Positions 1 through 8,478 are shown, counted from the stretch's first letter. The stretch is DNA of 38,365 bases from an uncultured Caryophanales bacterium (GCA_946623125.1 CAMOQR010000012.1:1-38365); one strand, 5' to 3'. The notes: generated by a model not told the origin, from the letters alone. Translations and numbers: made by a program.

Positions 1-1857
1 TGCTACTATCATATTGGTTTTGCTTATGAGATTGCATGTATTTTAAATCGTAAGGTTACTTTACCTGAACGTGGGTTTAAAACTATTTCTGATTCCATTA
101 AGGATCACTTTAAATTAGATGTTAAAACGTCTAAATGTAATTATTATATGGCAAGAGAAGTTCGTAATGTAAGAATTGGAGAAAGTCCTGAATTTATTAA
201 GAGACGTTTAATTGCTGCAGGAATGAGACCTATTAATAATGTTGTTGATATTTCTAATTATGTTATGTTGGAATTTGGTCAACCTCTTCATTTCTTTGAT
301 ATGGACAAGTTGGGTAATAAAATTGTTGTTCGTGATGCCAAAGAAGGAGAAGAAATTACTACTTTGGATGGTAAGGTTCGTACGCTTCTTTCATCTGATA
401 TTGTCATAACTGATGGAAAGAAGCCTGTATGTATTGCTGGTATTATGGGTGGAGAAAACACAGAAGTAGATGAAAATACGAAAAATATTTTAATTGAGTC
501 TGCTATTTTTGATCCAATTTCTATTCGTTATACTTCTCGAAGATTGGAGTTACCAAGTGAGGCATCTATTCGTTATGGAAAGGGTCTTTCTTATGAATAT
601 ACGGCTATGGCAAGTGAAAGAGCATGTCACTTGTTAGAAAAATATGCTGGTGCAGAAGTATTATCTGATTATGTTTTAGTGGATTCTATAAAGCATGAGC
701 CTAAAAAACTTACTTTTGAGGCGGGAGATGTTGACAAAATACTTGGAATTGAGATATCTGAAGAGGATATGAAAAAAGAATTAGAGCGTTTGGATTTTCC
801 ATATACTGTAAAAAAAGGAAAATTTGAAGTTATTATTCCTAGTAGAAGACTTGATATTGATGCTAATGTAAATGATATTGCTGAAGAAATTGGTAGACTT
901 TATGGGTATAATAATTTAGTATCTTCTCTTCCTAGAATTCCTGTTCGTAGAGGAGAATATATCGGAGATGTCAAATATCGTAAGTTAGTTTCTCATAGAC
1001 TTCGTAGTTTGGGTTTAAATGAGGTTAAAACTTATACTTTAGTTAGTCCAGAAATGTCTCAATCATTTGTTTATGAAGATAAAAAACCAGTTATCTTACC
1101 AAATCCTATGAGTATGGATAAGAGTGTTGTTCGTACGACTTTAATTCCTTCTTTAATGAATGTTTATGATTATAATGTTTCTAGAGGAGTTAAAGATATT
1201 TCTATTTATGAAATTGCTAAAACATATGATAGTAATTATGATGAAGTAAGTAAAGTTGCTGGATTAATGAGTGGCTCTTATCTTACGAATAGTTGGAATG
1301 GAAATGTTCAAATTGATTTTTATCTTGTAAAGGGTATTTTAGAGAATCTTCTTGATTATATGGGATATCATGATCGTTATTCCTTTACTCGTAGTAATTG
1401 TTCTGATCTTCATCCAGGAGTACAAGCATCTATTGTGATAGATGGAAAAGCAATTGGTATTTTGGGAAAAGTTCATCCAAATCTTACTAAGAAAGATATT
1501 TATGTATTTGAATTAAATTTAGATTCTTTATACGGTAAAACAGGTAAGTTAAAGTATAAAGAGGCTTATAAGTATCCAAGTATTATGAAAGATATGGCAT
1601 TTATTATTGATAAAGATATTGATGTTCGTGATGTTATGAAGACGATTAAGAAATCTGCAAATAAAACATTACAGGATATTGATGTATTTGATGTTTATGA
1701 AGGAGAAAATGTTCCTGAAGGCAAAAAAAGTGTTGCTTTCTCCTTATTATTTAATGCATTAGATCGTACTTTAACAGATACTGAGGTTATGGATGTATTT
1801 AATAAGATTATTGATAAAGTTTTAGCTGTTCATGATGCTGTTTTAAGAGATAAGTAA
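1..1857 (+). CDS. pheT: Phenylalanine-tRNA ligase beta subunit, 3' part (5'-truncated by window edge)
   Basis: This is the beta chain of the cytoplasmic alpha2beta2 enzyme that charges tRNA-Phe. The frame is open from base 1, so the ATG at 148 is internal and the true start lies upstream. About 618 residues are visible, against roughly 800 for a full bacterial PheT, so the N-terminal B1 and tRNA-binding part is missing. The visible part begins just after the usual RxDCLS region (YYHIGFAYEIACILNR). The B3/B4 editing region follows (FIKRRLIAAGMRPINNVVDI, FGQPLHFFD), then B5 (SRRLDIDANVNDIAEEIGRL), the catalytic-like core (GVQASIVIDGKAIGILGKVH) and a C-terminal FDX-ACB anticodon-binding domain (YPSIMKDMAFII). 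pheS is expected just upstream, outside the window. A strong terminator follows directly. Confidence 0.97.
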   Translation, partial: CYYHIGFAYEIACILNRKVTLPERGFKTISDSIKDHFKLDVKTSKCNYYMAREVRNVRIGESPEFIKRRLIAAGMRPINNVVDISNYVMLEFGQPLHFFDMDKLGNKIVVRDAKEGEEITTLDGKVRTLLSSDIVITDGKKPVCIAGIMGGENTEVDENTKNILIESAIFDPISIRYTSRRLELPSEASIRYGKGLSYEYTAMASERACHLLEKYAGAEVLSDYVLVDSIKHEPKKLTFEAGDVDKILGIEISEEDMKKELERLDFPYTVKKGKFEVIIPSRRLDIDANVNDIAEEIGRLYGYNNLVSSLPRIPVRRGEYIGDVKYRKLVSHRLRSLGLNEVKTYTLVSPEMSQSFVYEDKKPVILPNPMSMDKSVVRTTLIPSLMNVYDYNVSRGVKDISIYEIAKTYDSNYDEVSKVAGLMSGSYLTNSWNGNVQIDFYLVKGILENLLDYMGYHDRYSFTRSNCSDLHPGVQASIVIDGKAIGILGKVHPNLTKKDIYVFELNLDSLYGKTGKLKYKEAYKYPSIMKDMAFIIDKDIDVRDVMKTIKKSANKTLQDIDVFDVYEGENVPEGKKSVAFSLLFNALDRTLTDTEVMDVFNKIIDKVLAVHDAVLRDK

Positions 1858-1858
1858 A

Positions 1859-1887
1859 AAGAGTTAGTTTTCTAATTCTTTTTTTTT
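1859..1887 (+). terminator. Intrinsic terminator of pheT
   Basis: Nine-base-pair stem AAGAGTTAG / CTAATTCTT (one G-U) with a TTTT loop, followed by a run of T. It begins two bases after the pheT stop. Confidence 0.85.
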
Positions 1888-1945
1888 ACCCATCTTGTCG
1901 AAATCTTATTTTTGTGGTATTTTTATAATAGTAAAGGAGTCTAAT

Positions 1946-2803
1946 ATGATAAAGAAAAGAAGAAGTAGTGGGGAAATTGAGGCTGCTAGAAATTCATCTC
2001 GTGTTATGATTATTATCATTATTATCTTAATCATTTTAATGCTTGGATGTATTGTGTATGTTGGTTATTTGTATCAGATCGGAAAGATTTTTCAAAATGA
2101 AAATGGTGATCTTATGATTCAAAAGGATCCTGTTATAAAAAAGAAAAAAGATAATACTGTTTCTTTAGATGTTGATAATACCAATATTGTTTCATTATTT
2201 AATATTGTAAAAGTTAGTAACTCTTCTTGTGAAGATGGAAGTTATTCTAATCAAAAGAAAATTTTGGTAGAAGATCTTTCTTCTAAGTGTTTATTTGATA
2301 TTGCTAAAAATAAATATATTGAAAGTATTCAGTATGATTCTATTCGTAATATTACATATATTCCTGAGGCTAAAGTAAGAGATGCTTATAATTCTTTATA
2401 TGGAAATGGAAAGTATCAAACGCAAGAAGTTATTCCTTATGTTTCTATGCATGATTTAATGTATCAAGCATCTCAAAAAAATTATTTTATTGAAGGTCGT
2501 TTTGAAGAGAGTGATGGATCTTTTCAAGCATTTGAAAAAATTCTATCTGCTTCTCGTGTTGAGAATGATTTATATATTACTTCTGCTGTTTTATATTATG
2601 AAAAGGTACAAAATGTATTATGTAGAGATTTAAGATGTGAAAGTGTTATTGAACAAGTTGAAGATGGAGATGAATATTTTGATCATTACTTTTATTTGTA
2701 TCTAGAACATAATAAAGATTTACTATATCAATATACTTATCATTTTCAATTAGATGAATCTGGATTTTATCATTATATCGGTTATGAAAGGACTAAAGAA
2801 TAG
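1946..2803 (+). CDS. Single-pass membrane protein of unknown function
   Basis: I do not recognise this 285-residue protein. The start is the ATG at 1946, preceded by AAAGGAG at a good distance. A longer TTG-started version from 1895 has no binding site and begins right behind the pheT terminator. A basic N-terminus (KKRRSSGEIEAARNSS) is followed by a strongly hydrophobic segment at about residues 25-48. The remaining 235 or so residues are predicted outside the cell. That part contains four cysteines (SSCEDGS, SSKCLFD, VLCRDLRCES) that could form disulfides, and it is rich in aromatic residues. It has its own terminator, so it is probably monocistronic. Topology is inferred from the charge distribution. 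Confidence 0.8.
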   Translation: MIKKRRSSGEIEAARNSSRVMIIIIIILIILMLGCIVYVGYLYQIGKIFQNENGDLMIQKDPVIKKKKDNTVSLDVDNTNIVSLFNIVKVSNSSCEDGSYSNQKKILVEDLSSKCLFDIAKNKYIESIQYDSIRNITYIPEAKVRDAYNSLYGNGKYQTQEVIPYVSMHDLMYQASQKNYFIEGRFEESDGSFQAFEKILSASRVENDLYITSAVLYYEKVQNVLCRDLRCESVIEQVEDGDEYFDHYFYLYLEHNKDLLYQYTYHFQLDESGFYHYIGYERTKE

Positions 2804-2815
2804 TCTTTTCTTTTG
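2787..2815 (+). terminator. Terminator overlapping the end of the 1946 gene
   Basis: GACTA AAGAA TAGTC with flanking A/T pairs, followed by T-rich sequence. The TAG stop (2801-2803) is part of the 3' arm. Confidence 0.6.
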
Positions 2816-2820
2816 TTTTG

Positions 2821-2829
2821 TGGTAAAAT
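2821..2829 (+). promoter_or_regulatory. Extended -10 promoter for the YgjP-rimM-trmD operon
   Basis: TGGTAAAAT lies about 15 bases before the start at 2845. No convincing -35 box is visible. Confidence 0.45.
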
Positions 2830-2844
2830 GTTAGTGGTGGTTGT

Positions 2845-3483
2845 ATGCATCTTTCGTATCAAAATAAAGATTATGACATTATAATTGAGAAAAAAAAGAG
2901 TAATCGGAATACTTATATTCGGGTAAAAAATGATTTAGCCATTCATGTTACGACTAATTATTTTACTCCTTTACGTAGTATTGAAAAATTGATAGAGACA
3001 AATTATGAAAGAATTTGTGATATGATTGATTTTCAAGAAAAAAAGGTTCGTAATAATATGGGGTTCTTATATTTAGGAAAGCAATATGTTGTTGTTTATT
3101 CTGATTATCCTGAGTTAGAGTTTTCAAATAATAAGGTATATGTTCCTCATGATTTTGATATTGATAAATGGTATAAAAAAGAGGCTAAAAAACTATTTTT
3201 AGAACGATTAAACTATAATTATGAAAAGTTTACTAGAAAGATTCCTTATCCTTCTTTACGGATACGTAAAATGACTACTAGATGGGGAGTTTGTAATATT
3301 CGTAGTCATGTTATTACTTTAAATTTAGAATTAATGAAGAGAGATATTTGTTATTTGGATTATGTTATTATTCATGAAATGAGTCATTTAATATATGGAG
3401 ATCATTCTAAGGCTTTTTGGAAATTGGTAGGAGAGAATATGCCGGATTATAAAAAATATAGAGATGAAATGAAGGAGTTTTAA
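2845..3483 (+). CDS. YgjP-like (DUF45/WLM-type) zinc metallopeptidase
   Basis: A 212-residue predicted cytoplasmic zinc protease of the YgjP/DUF45 family. The signature is complete: HEMSH at 177-181 with catalytic Glu178, and a third zinc ligand at His187 in GDHSKAFW. The family's RWGxC motif is present as TRWGVC. The N-terminal half is the basic beta-rich region usual for YgjP proteins. Substrates of the family are poorly defined. It is the first gene of a tight run: its TAA overlaps the next ATG by one base (TAATG), so it is probably co-expressed with the rRNA/tRNA modification genes. A housekeeping role linked to translation is possible but is only inferred from this position. Confidence 0.9.
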   Translation: MHLSYQNKDYDIIIEKKKSNRNTYIRVKNDLAIHVTTNYFTPLRSIEKLIETNYERICDMIDFQEKKVRNNMGFLYLGKQYVVVYSDYPELEFSNNKVYVPHDFDIDKWYKKEAKKLFLERLNYNYEKFTRKIPYPSLRIRKMTTRWGVCNIRSHVITLNLELMKRDICYLDYVIIHEMSHLIYGDHSKAFWKLVGENMPDYKKYRDEMKEF

Positions 3484-4214
3484 TGATTATTACGAGTTTA
3501 GAAAATGAAAAAGTAAAAATGCTTGTTAAGTTACAACAAAAAAAGTACCGAGATCTTTCTAATACTTTTTTAGTAGAAGGAGAGCATTTAGTAGAAGAGT
3601 GTTATCGTGCAGGACTTGTTCTTGAAATATTTGTTTTAGAAGGTAAAAATTATTCTTATCCTGATTGTATTTTTGTTAGTTATGATGTTATGAAAAAGAT
3701 AACTACTTTAGAGTCTCTTCCTCCAATTATTGCTTTATGTAAAAAAATGGAGGTTCTTTCTATTGTAGGAAATCGAGTTTTATTACTAGATGAGATACAA
3801 GATCCAGGAAATTTAGGAACTATTATTCGTAGTAGTTTGGCTTTTCAAGTTAGTTGTATTGTGTTATCTAAAAAATCTGTTGATTTATATAATCCTAAAG
3901 TTTTAAGAGCAACACAAGGAATGTTTTGTCATATTCCAATTCTTTCTATGGATACTTATGATGCAATTGCTTTTATGAAGAAGAACCGTATTCCTGTATA
4001 CGGTACTAGTGTTGAGAATGGTGCTCAAGCATCTACGTTAACGGAAGAAGAAAAGAAGTCTTTCTGTTTAATTATGGGAAATGAAGGAAATGGATTATCA
4101 AATGATGTGTTATCTTTATGTGATAAAAGACTTTATATTCCAATGGATTCTAAGGTGGAAAGTTTGAATGTTGGTGTTGCTTGTAGTATTTTATTATATG
4201 AGCTTATGAGATAG
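3483..4214 (+). CDS. SpoU/TrmH-family RNA 2'-O-methyltransferase (YsgA/RlmP-like)
   Basis: A 243-residue SPOUT-class enzyme that transfers a methyl group from S-adenosylmethionine to a ribose 2'-OH in RNA. The N-terminal substrate-binding domain (KYRDLSNTFLVEGEHLVEEC) precedes the trefoil-knot domain. All three knot motifs are visible: NLGTIIRSSLAF, IMGNEGNGLS and VESLNVGVACSILLYE. B. subtilis keeps the related ysgA next to pheST, which fits the pheT neighbourhood here. YsgA has been reported as RlmP, which modifies 23S rRNA, so a 23S target is the best guess; the exact nucleotide cannot be read from sequence. The start overlaps the upstream stop, and rimM follows after ten bases. Confidence 0.93.
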   Translation: MIITSLENEKVKMLVKLQQKKYRDLSNTFLVEGEHLVEECYRAGLVLEIFVLEGKNYSYPDCIFVSYDVMKKITTLESLPPIIALCKKMEVLSIVGNRVLLLDEIQDPGNLGTIIRSSLAFQVSCIVLSKKSVDLYNPKVLRATQGMFCHIPILSMDTYDAIAFMKKNRIPVYGTSVENGAQASTLTEEEKKSFCLIMGNEGNGLSNDVLSLCDKRLYIPMDSKVESLNVGVACSILLYELMR

Positions 4215-4224
4215 GGGATTTTGT

Positions 4225-4707
4225 ATGGAAAAGGTATATATTGGTAAAGTTGTAAATACTCATGGTATTAAAGGTGAAATTCGTATTCTTAGTAATTTTC
4301 CTTATAAAGATAAAGTTTTTCAAATTGGGAATTCTCTTATCATTGATGGAGAAACTTATAAAATAGAAAGTTACCGAGTACATAAGGGGTATGATATGGT
4401 TACTTTTCAATCTTTTTCTAATATTAATGATGTTTTATTCTTATTAAAAAAAGATGTTTATTTTTCAAAAGATGAATTACATCTCAATGATGATGAAATA
4501 TTAGATGAGGATTTAATTACTTATACGGTTCTTACAAAAGATGGGAAAAAAGGGATTATTCAAGAGATATTTATGGCAAGTGAAAATAATAAAATATTAA
4601 GAGTTTATTTAGATAAAGAAGTATTGATTCCTTTTTCTTCTCCTATGATATGTCATATTGATAAAAACAAAAAAGAGATTTTAGTTGAATTGATAGAAGG
4701 TATGTGA
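4225..4707 (+). CDS. rimM: Ribosome maturation factor RimM
   Basis: A 160-residue factor for late 30S subunit assembly that binds ribosomal protein S19. The N-terminal RimM barrel starts with the typical YIGKVVNTHGIKGEIRI. The C-terminal PRC-barrel includes the usual VLIPFSSPMICHIDKNKKEI stretch. A binding site (AGGGGATT) sits 7 bases before the ATG. The stop overlaps the start of trmD, the classical rimM-trmD coupling in Bacillota. Confidence 0.96.
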   Translation: MEKVYIGKVVNTHGIKGEIRILSNFPYKDKVFQIGNSLIIDGETYKIESYRVHKGYDMVTFQSFSNINDVLFLLKKDVYFSKDELHLNDDEILDEDLITYTVLTKDGKKGIIQEIFMASENNKILRVYLDKEVLIPFSSPMICHIDKNKKEILVELIEGM

Positions 4708-5378
4708 TGAGTATGAAGATTGATATATTGACTTTATTTCCTGAAATGTTTCAGGGAGTATTTGAAGAATCTATTATTAAACGAGCAATTGATGAAGGAA
4801 AGGTTCAAATATCTCTTATTAATTTTCGTGATTATACAGATGATCCTCATCATAAAGTAGATGATACTCCTTATGGTGGTGGTGCTGGAATGGTATTAAT
4901 GTGCCAACCAATTTTTGATTGTATTGAGAGTATTCGTACACCAGAATCTGTTGTTGTTATGCTTACCCCAGATGGGGTTCCTTATCAACAAAGAATGGCA
5001 TATTATTTATCAGAAAAAAAACATATTATTCTCTTATGTGGTCGTTATGAAGGCTTTGATGAGAGAATTCGTAGTATTTGTGATTATGAGATTAGTATCG
5101 GGGATTATGTTTTAACAGGTGGAGAAGTTCCTGCTATGGTGCTAGTTGATTCTATTACTCGTTTGTTACCTGGTGTTATTAATGAAAGAAGTCATATAGA
5201 AGATTCTTTTAATGAAAATTATTTATTGGATTATCCAACTTATACTAAACCTAGAGTTTTTCGTGGAATGGAAGTTCCTGAGATTTTAATTTCAGGTGAT
5301 CATCAAAAAATTGATGAGTATCGTTATCAAGAAAGTTTAAAAAGGACTAAAGAACGTAGACCAGATTTATTGAAATAG
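4707..5378 (+). CDS. trmD: tRNA (guanine-N1)-methyltransferase
   Basis: TrmD methylates G37 of tRNAs at N1, preventing +1 frameshifting. Diagnostic stretches are IDILTLFPEMF, the DDTPYGGGAGMV loop, LLCGRYEGFDERI and the knot segment ISIGDYVLTGGEVPAM. I place the start at the ATG at 4707, where TGATG overlaps the rimM stop and AGAAGG lies 6 bases upstream. A GTG at 4704 and an ATG at 4713 are alternatives. At about 223 residues it is slightly shorter than most TrmD proteins but complete. In many Bacillota rplS follows trmD directly. Here three other genes intervene. Confidence 0.96.
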   Translation: MSMKIDILTLFPEMFQGVFEESIIKRAIDEGKVQISLINFRDYTDDPHHKVDDTPYGGGAGMVLMCQPIFDCIESIRTPESVVVMLTPDGVPYQQRMAYYLSEKKHIILLCGRYEGFDERIRSICDYEISIGDYVLTGGEVPAMVLVDSITRLLPGVINERSHIEDSFNENYLLDYPTYTKPRVFRGMEVPEILISGDHQKIDEYRYQESLKRTKERRPDLLK

Positions 5379-5389
5379 TAAAGTGGGTG

Positions 5390-5830
5390 ATGGGTATGTA
5401 TTATCTTTATATTGGAAAAAAGAAGGGTAAAATGATAGATTCATTCTTTGAAAATGGATTCCTTATGGGTTCTTCTAAGAAAATTTATCATATTGAAGAG
5501 AGTAGAATTCATTCTATTCGGGTATTTCAAAAGAGTATCTCATCATCTCTTGCAACTTCTTTTGTATTAAAGAAATATCATAAATTAATTGCTCTTTTAA
5601 CTAATTTATTACTGGATGATGATGATTCTGGTGATAGTTTACGAGAAGTTTTAAATCAAATTGAGAAGTTTCGTTTAGAAATAAAGATAAAATATCGTAA
5701 TTTTTTAAAGCAAAAAGAACTTGAAATGATGGCAAAACAATTACAAGTTCTTAAAACAGAGGCTAAAAAGAGATTGTTAGAAATTGAAGATAGTTATCAA
5801 TCTTATAGAGAAGGGAAAAGAAGTCGTTGA
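5390..5830 (+). CDS. Small basic coiled-coil protein, unknown
   Basis: A 146-residue protein I do not recognise. It begins MGMYYLYIGKKKGKM. A short beta-like N-terminal part is followed by a hydrophobic helical middle (KLIALLTNLLLDDDDSGD) and a long charged C-terminal helix (KQKELEMMAKQLQVLKTEAK) that should form a coiled coil. There is no signal peptide. The start could be GTG 5387, ATG 5390 or ATG 5396; the binding site is weak (AGTGGGTG). It follows trmD by a few bases and ends in a strong terminator, so it is the last gene of the operon. Confidence 0.8.
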   Translation: MGMYYLYIGKKKGKMIDSFFENGFLMGSSKKIYHIEESRIHSIRVFQKSISSSLATSFVLKKYHKLIALLTNLLLDDDDSGDSLREVLNQIEKFRLEIKIKYRNFLKQKELEMMAKQLQVLKTEAKKRLLEIEDSYQSYREGKRSR

Positions 5831-5846
5831 TTTCTTTTCCTTTTTC
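5814..5846 (+). terminator. Terminator of the rimM-trmD operon
   Basis: Perfect stem GGAAAAGAA / TTCTTTTCC around the stop codon, followed by a T tract. Confidence 0.85.
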
Positions 5847-5856
5847 TTAAAAATTA

Positions 5857-5885
5857 TTTTGTTTCTATATAAAATGTGTTATACT
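5857..5885 (+). promoter_or_regulatory. Promoter, extended -10
   Basis: TGTTATACT (-10 TATACT at 5880-5885) with TTTTGT 17 bases upstream. It precedes the gene at 5959. Confidence 0.6.
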
Positions 5886-5958
5886 TTATTTTAGGATAGG
5901 ATATGAAGTTCTGATCCTGGTATGTAGTTATTTCAAGTAGAAGGTGGTGGATTACTAC

Positions 5959-7248
5959 ATGAGTGATACGAATAAAAAGGGTTCTTCTAAGTTTCAATTT
6001 GTTTCTGAAGGTAATGATGATGTAGAAAAAGAGATATCTTTAACTGCAGAAAAAAAAGAGAGTAGTGATGCAGAAAAGAAAAAACGTGAAGATGTAAATC
6101 TTCAGACTTTATTACATCAAAGTGGGGAAGAAACAGATACTCAAATCTTTAATACTAGAGAGATGGCCATTATTCGAGAAAACATGATTGATGAAAAAGA
6201 TGAATTAAAAAAGAGTAGAAAGTTTTATTTTGGTTTTCGTCTTCGTGTTGGGTTATTTCTATGTATGATTATTCTTTTGTTTTCTATTGGTACAGTCTTT
6301 ATTTATCAGGCTCTAAATTCTATGGATAAAAAGAAAGTTCAATATATAGAAAATGCTGATGTTCAATATCAAGTTTGTATGTTATCAAGTGATTCTTTTT
6401 CCGATAATTGTGGGTATTCTTCTTACCAGTATCCAACGGATACAGTATCACGTATTCGTATTGATTATGATTATAATAATGTTTTATTAGATACAATTGA
6501 TATTGACTCATCTTTAAATTTGACTTATTATATAGAGATTGTAAATCGAATTGTTGATAAGTTTGATAGTAGTAAGATACTTTATGAAAATGAAGATTTG
6601 ATTATTGATAAAACACCGATTGAATTTATTGGAACAAAGGCTAATGTGAATACTGATTTTTCCATTGATTTTAAAAAGTATAATGATTTCTTTTTAGATT
6701 ATCAAAAGAAGTATTCAGAGGATGTTTTATCTCAGATAGAACTTCAAGTATTTGTGGATGATGGAGTTGATTCTCATTCTGTTGGAGTGATGAGGGTTCC
6801 ATTAGGAGTGGATACTTTAAAAGTTGAAAAAGACTTTGTAAAAAATGATAGTCATGATATCGAAGTTATGGTAAAAGAATGGTCAAATCATAATACTTTA
6901 TATGTTGTTATTGGATCTTGTCTTATCTTCTTATCATTAGTGATTATGGTTTATTTTACAAGATTTGTATTAACGGTTTTAGATCGTAGATCGAAATATG
7001 AGAAAAAGTTAATGGAAATTTTAAGAGAATATGATCGATTCATTGTTATTGCAAGAGATGGATATGAGACAGATATTGTAAAACAAGTTATTAAAGTTCC
7101 TAATTTTGATGAATTACTTGATGCTAGAGATATTTTAGATAAACCTATTATTTATTCTCGAGTTAATAATGTAAAAAGTGAATTTATTGTTGAGGATGAT
7201 GAAAAGATTTATAAGTATGTTCTTAAAGAAGCAGATTTGGAAGGATAG
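5959..7248 (+). CDS. Two-pass membrane protein, DUF5305-like
   Basis: A 429-residue protein. The N-terminal 85 or so residues are charged and cytoplasmic, followed by a membrane segment at about 97-117 (VGLFLCMIILLFSIGTVFIY). An extracellular domain of about 195 residues comes next, then a second membrane segment at about 313-338 (LYVVIGSCLIFLSLVIMVYF) and a cytoplasmic tail. The tail ends with a pattern (FDELLDARDILDKPIIYSRV, then Y.Y) resembling the end of DUF5305 proteins. I suggest that family with moderate confidence only. AAGGTGG lies 11 bases before the chosen ATG; two in-frame GTGs upstream (5944, 5947) fall inside that site. A 48-codon ORF follows before the next terminator. Confidence 0.85.
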   Translation: MSDTNKKGSSKFQFVSEGNDDVEKEISLTAEKKESSDAEKKKREDVNLQTLLHQSGEETDTQIFNTREMAIIRENMIDEKDELKKSRKFYFGFRLRVGLFLCMIILLFSIGTVFIYQALNSMDKKKVQYIENADVQYQVCMLSSDSFSDNCGYSSYQYPTDTVSRIRIDYDYNNVLLDTIDIDSSLNLTYYIEIVNRIVDKFDSSKILYENEDLIIDKTPIEFIGTKANVNTDFSIDFKKYNDFFLDYQKKYSEDVLSQIELQVFVDDGVDSHSVGVMRVPLGVDTLKVEKDFVKNDSHDIEVMVKEWSNHNTLYVVIGSCLIFLSLVIMVYFTRFVLTVLDRRSKYEKKLMEILREYDRFIVIARDGYETDIVKQVIKVPNFDELLDARDILDKPIIYSRVNNVKSEFIVEDDEKIYKYVLKEADLEG

Positions 7249-7256
7249 TGATTATA

Positions 7257-7403
7257 ATGAATTCTTCGAATTCAAGAAATTTTAGTTTTATTATAGTAAT
7301 GATAGTGGTATTAAGTATTACTTTTGGATATTTGATTTTTTCATCTAGTTTTGATTCTTCATCCATTTATGCACAAATTAGAAACAATCATCTTGAAAGA
7401 TGA
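7257..7403 (+). CDS. Possible 48-aa membrane peptide
   Basis: A 48-codon ORF 8 bases after the 5959 gene. AAGGA lies 11 bases before its ATG, overlapping the upstream gene's last codons. The peptide has a polar N-terminus (MNSSNSRNFS), a hydrophobic stretch (FIIVMIVVLSITFGYLIFSS) and a short polar tail, so it is a signal-anchor or single-pass microprotein if made. Its TGA sits in the 3' arm of the operon terminator. It could equally be a chance ORF between gene and terminator. No function is assigned. Confidence 0.45.
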   Translation: MNSSNSRNFSFIIVMIVVLSITFGYLIFSSSFDSSSIYAQIRNNHLER

Positions 7404-7413
7404 TTGTTTTCTT
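7382..7413 (+). terminator. Strong terminator
   Basis: Perfect 11-bp stem AAACAATCATC / GATGATTGTTT with loop TTGAAA and a T run. Confidence 0.88.
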
Positions 7414-7430
7414 TATTATTTACTTTTTTG

Positions 7431-7459
7431 TTGATTTTTCTTATAAAATATGCTATTAT
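7431..7459 (+). promoter_or_regulatory. rplS promoter
   Basis: TTGATT (7431-7436), 17-base spacer, TATTAT (7454-7459), with a TGC extension before the -10 box. Confidence 0.8.
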
Positions 7460-7465
7460 TAATTC

Positions 7466-7525
7466 TGTCTAGTGGAATGATCCGCTGATTTTAGAATTAT
7501 GATCATTTGTTACAAATATATTAGA
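7466..7525 (+). promoter_or_regulatory. Structured 5' leader of rplS, candidate L19 autoregulatory element
   Basis: About 73 bases separate the predicted transcription start from the rplS ATG. Within them AGTGGA / TCCGCT can form a hairpin around ATGA. A mutually exclusive pairing AATGATC / GATCATT (7 bp, perfect) uses part of the same bases. Bacillota are known to have an L19 leader family, so this is a sensible candidate; I could not match it to that family's consensus. Confidence 0.4.
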
Positions 7526-7538
7526 GAGGAGATTTTAT

Positions 7539-7883
7539 ATGAATATTATAGACAAAATTAATGCTAAGCAAATTAAAAATGATGTTCCTGAATTCCGTGT
7601 TGGTGATACTGTTAAAGTTGATGTAAAAATCATCGAAGGAAATAGAGAACGTATCCAAACTTTTGAAGGTGTTGTTGTTGCACGTCGTGGTGGAAGTGTT
7701 TCTGAAACATTCACTGTTCGTAAAATGTCAAGTGGTGTTGGTGTTGAAAGAACTTTCCCAATTCATTCTCCAAAAGTTGCCGGTATTACTGTTGTACGTA
7801 AGGGTAAGGTTAGAAGAGCAAAACTTACATTCCTTAAAGGTATGGTTGGCGGATATCGTATTAAAGAAAGAGGACAAAAATAA
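7539..7883 (+). CDS. rplS: 50S ribosomal protein L19
   Basis: A 114-residue protein at the 30S/50S interface. The family signature is plain: [55 protein letters not shown] and the basic C-terminus. GAGAGGAG lies upstream of the ATG. It is separated from rimM-trmD by three genes and has its own strong promoter and leader, so its expression is uncoupled from trmD. Confidence 0.98.
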   Translation: MNIIDKINAKQIKNDVPEFRVGDTVKVDVKIIEGNRERIQTFEGVVVARRGGSVSETFTVRKMSSGVGVERTFPIHSPKVAGITVVRKGKVRRAKLTFLKGMVGGYRIKERGQK

Positions 7884-7904
7884 GGCCAACGCCTTATTTT
7901 TTTT
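7878..7904 (+). terminator. rplS terminator
   Basis: Perfect 9-bp stem AAATAAGGC / GCCTTATTT with CAAC loop and T run. The TAA stop lies in the 5' arm. Confidence 0.9.
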
Positions 7905-7918
7905 AGAGGTTGGTGTTT

Positions 7919-8437
7919 ATGAATAATACTGGTGAATCTAAAGGTTTACAAATTTTAAAAAGTCTTGTTCCATATTTTGTTATTATTTTAATCATTATTC
8001 TTTTTAAAAGTTTTATTATTACTCCAGTTAAAGTAGTTGGTAATAGTATGATTCCTACTTTAGATGATGGAAATATTATGTTATTAGATATTATTTCTTT
8101 TAAATTAAAAGGTGCAGATCGATTTGATATTGTGGTTATTAACCAAGGAAAAGAATTAATTATTAAAAGAGTAATTGGGTTACCCGGGGATTCTATTGAA
8201 TATAAGGATAGTCAGTTATATGTAAATGGAAAAGAAGTAGAAGATCCATTTGTGACAAGTTATGGATTTACACAGGACTTATCTGTTAAGGTTCCAAAAG
8301 ATCATTATTATGTATTAGGAGATAATCGTCATAATTCAAATGATAGTCGTACTTATGGACCTTTTCATAAAAGTCAAATAATTGGTAAAACAGATTTAGT
8401 TTTATATCCATTTAATGAATTTGGATTAAGAAAATAA
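7919..8437 (+). CDS. lepB: Signal peptidase I (first of two)
   Basis: A 172-residue membrane serine protease that cleaves signal peptides outside the membrane. One N-terminal membrane segment (about 15-30) is followed by the catalytic Ser43 in GNSMIPTL and the general-base Lys83 in IIKRVIGLPGD. The later family boxes VNGKEV and LGDNRHNSNDSRTYG are also visible. Gram-positive SipS-type length. The start is the ATG at 7919 with AGAGG nine bases upstream; an in-frame TTG at 7910 has no site. It follows the rplS terminator with no separate promoter I can see, so it may rely on readthrough. A second, diverged copy lies at 31959. Confidence 0.96.
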   Translation: MNNTGESKGLQILKSLVPYFVIILIIILFKSFIITPVKVVGNSMIPTLDDGNIMLLDIISFKLKGADRFDIVVINQGKELIIKRVIGLPGDSIEYKDSQLYVNGKEVEDPFVTSYGFTQDLSVKVPKDHYYVLGDNRHNSNDSRTYGPFHKSQIIGKTDLVLYPFNEFGLRK

Positions 8438-8466
8438 GGATATATATTTATATATCCTTTTTTTTT
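8437..8466 (+). terminator. lepB terminator
   Basis: AGGATATA / TATATCCT stem overlapping the stop codon, followed by T8. Confidence 0.8.
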
Positions 8467-8478
8467 GATAGGAGTTTT

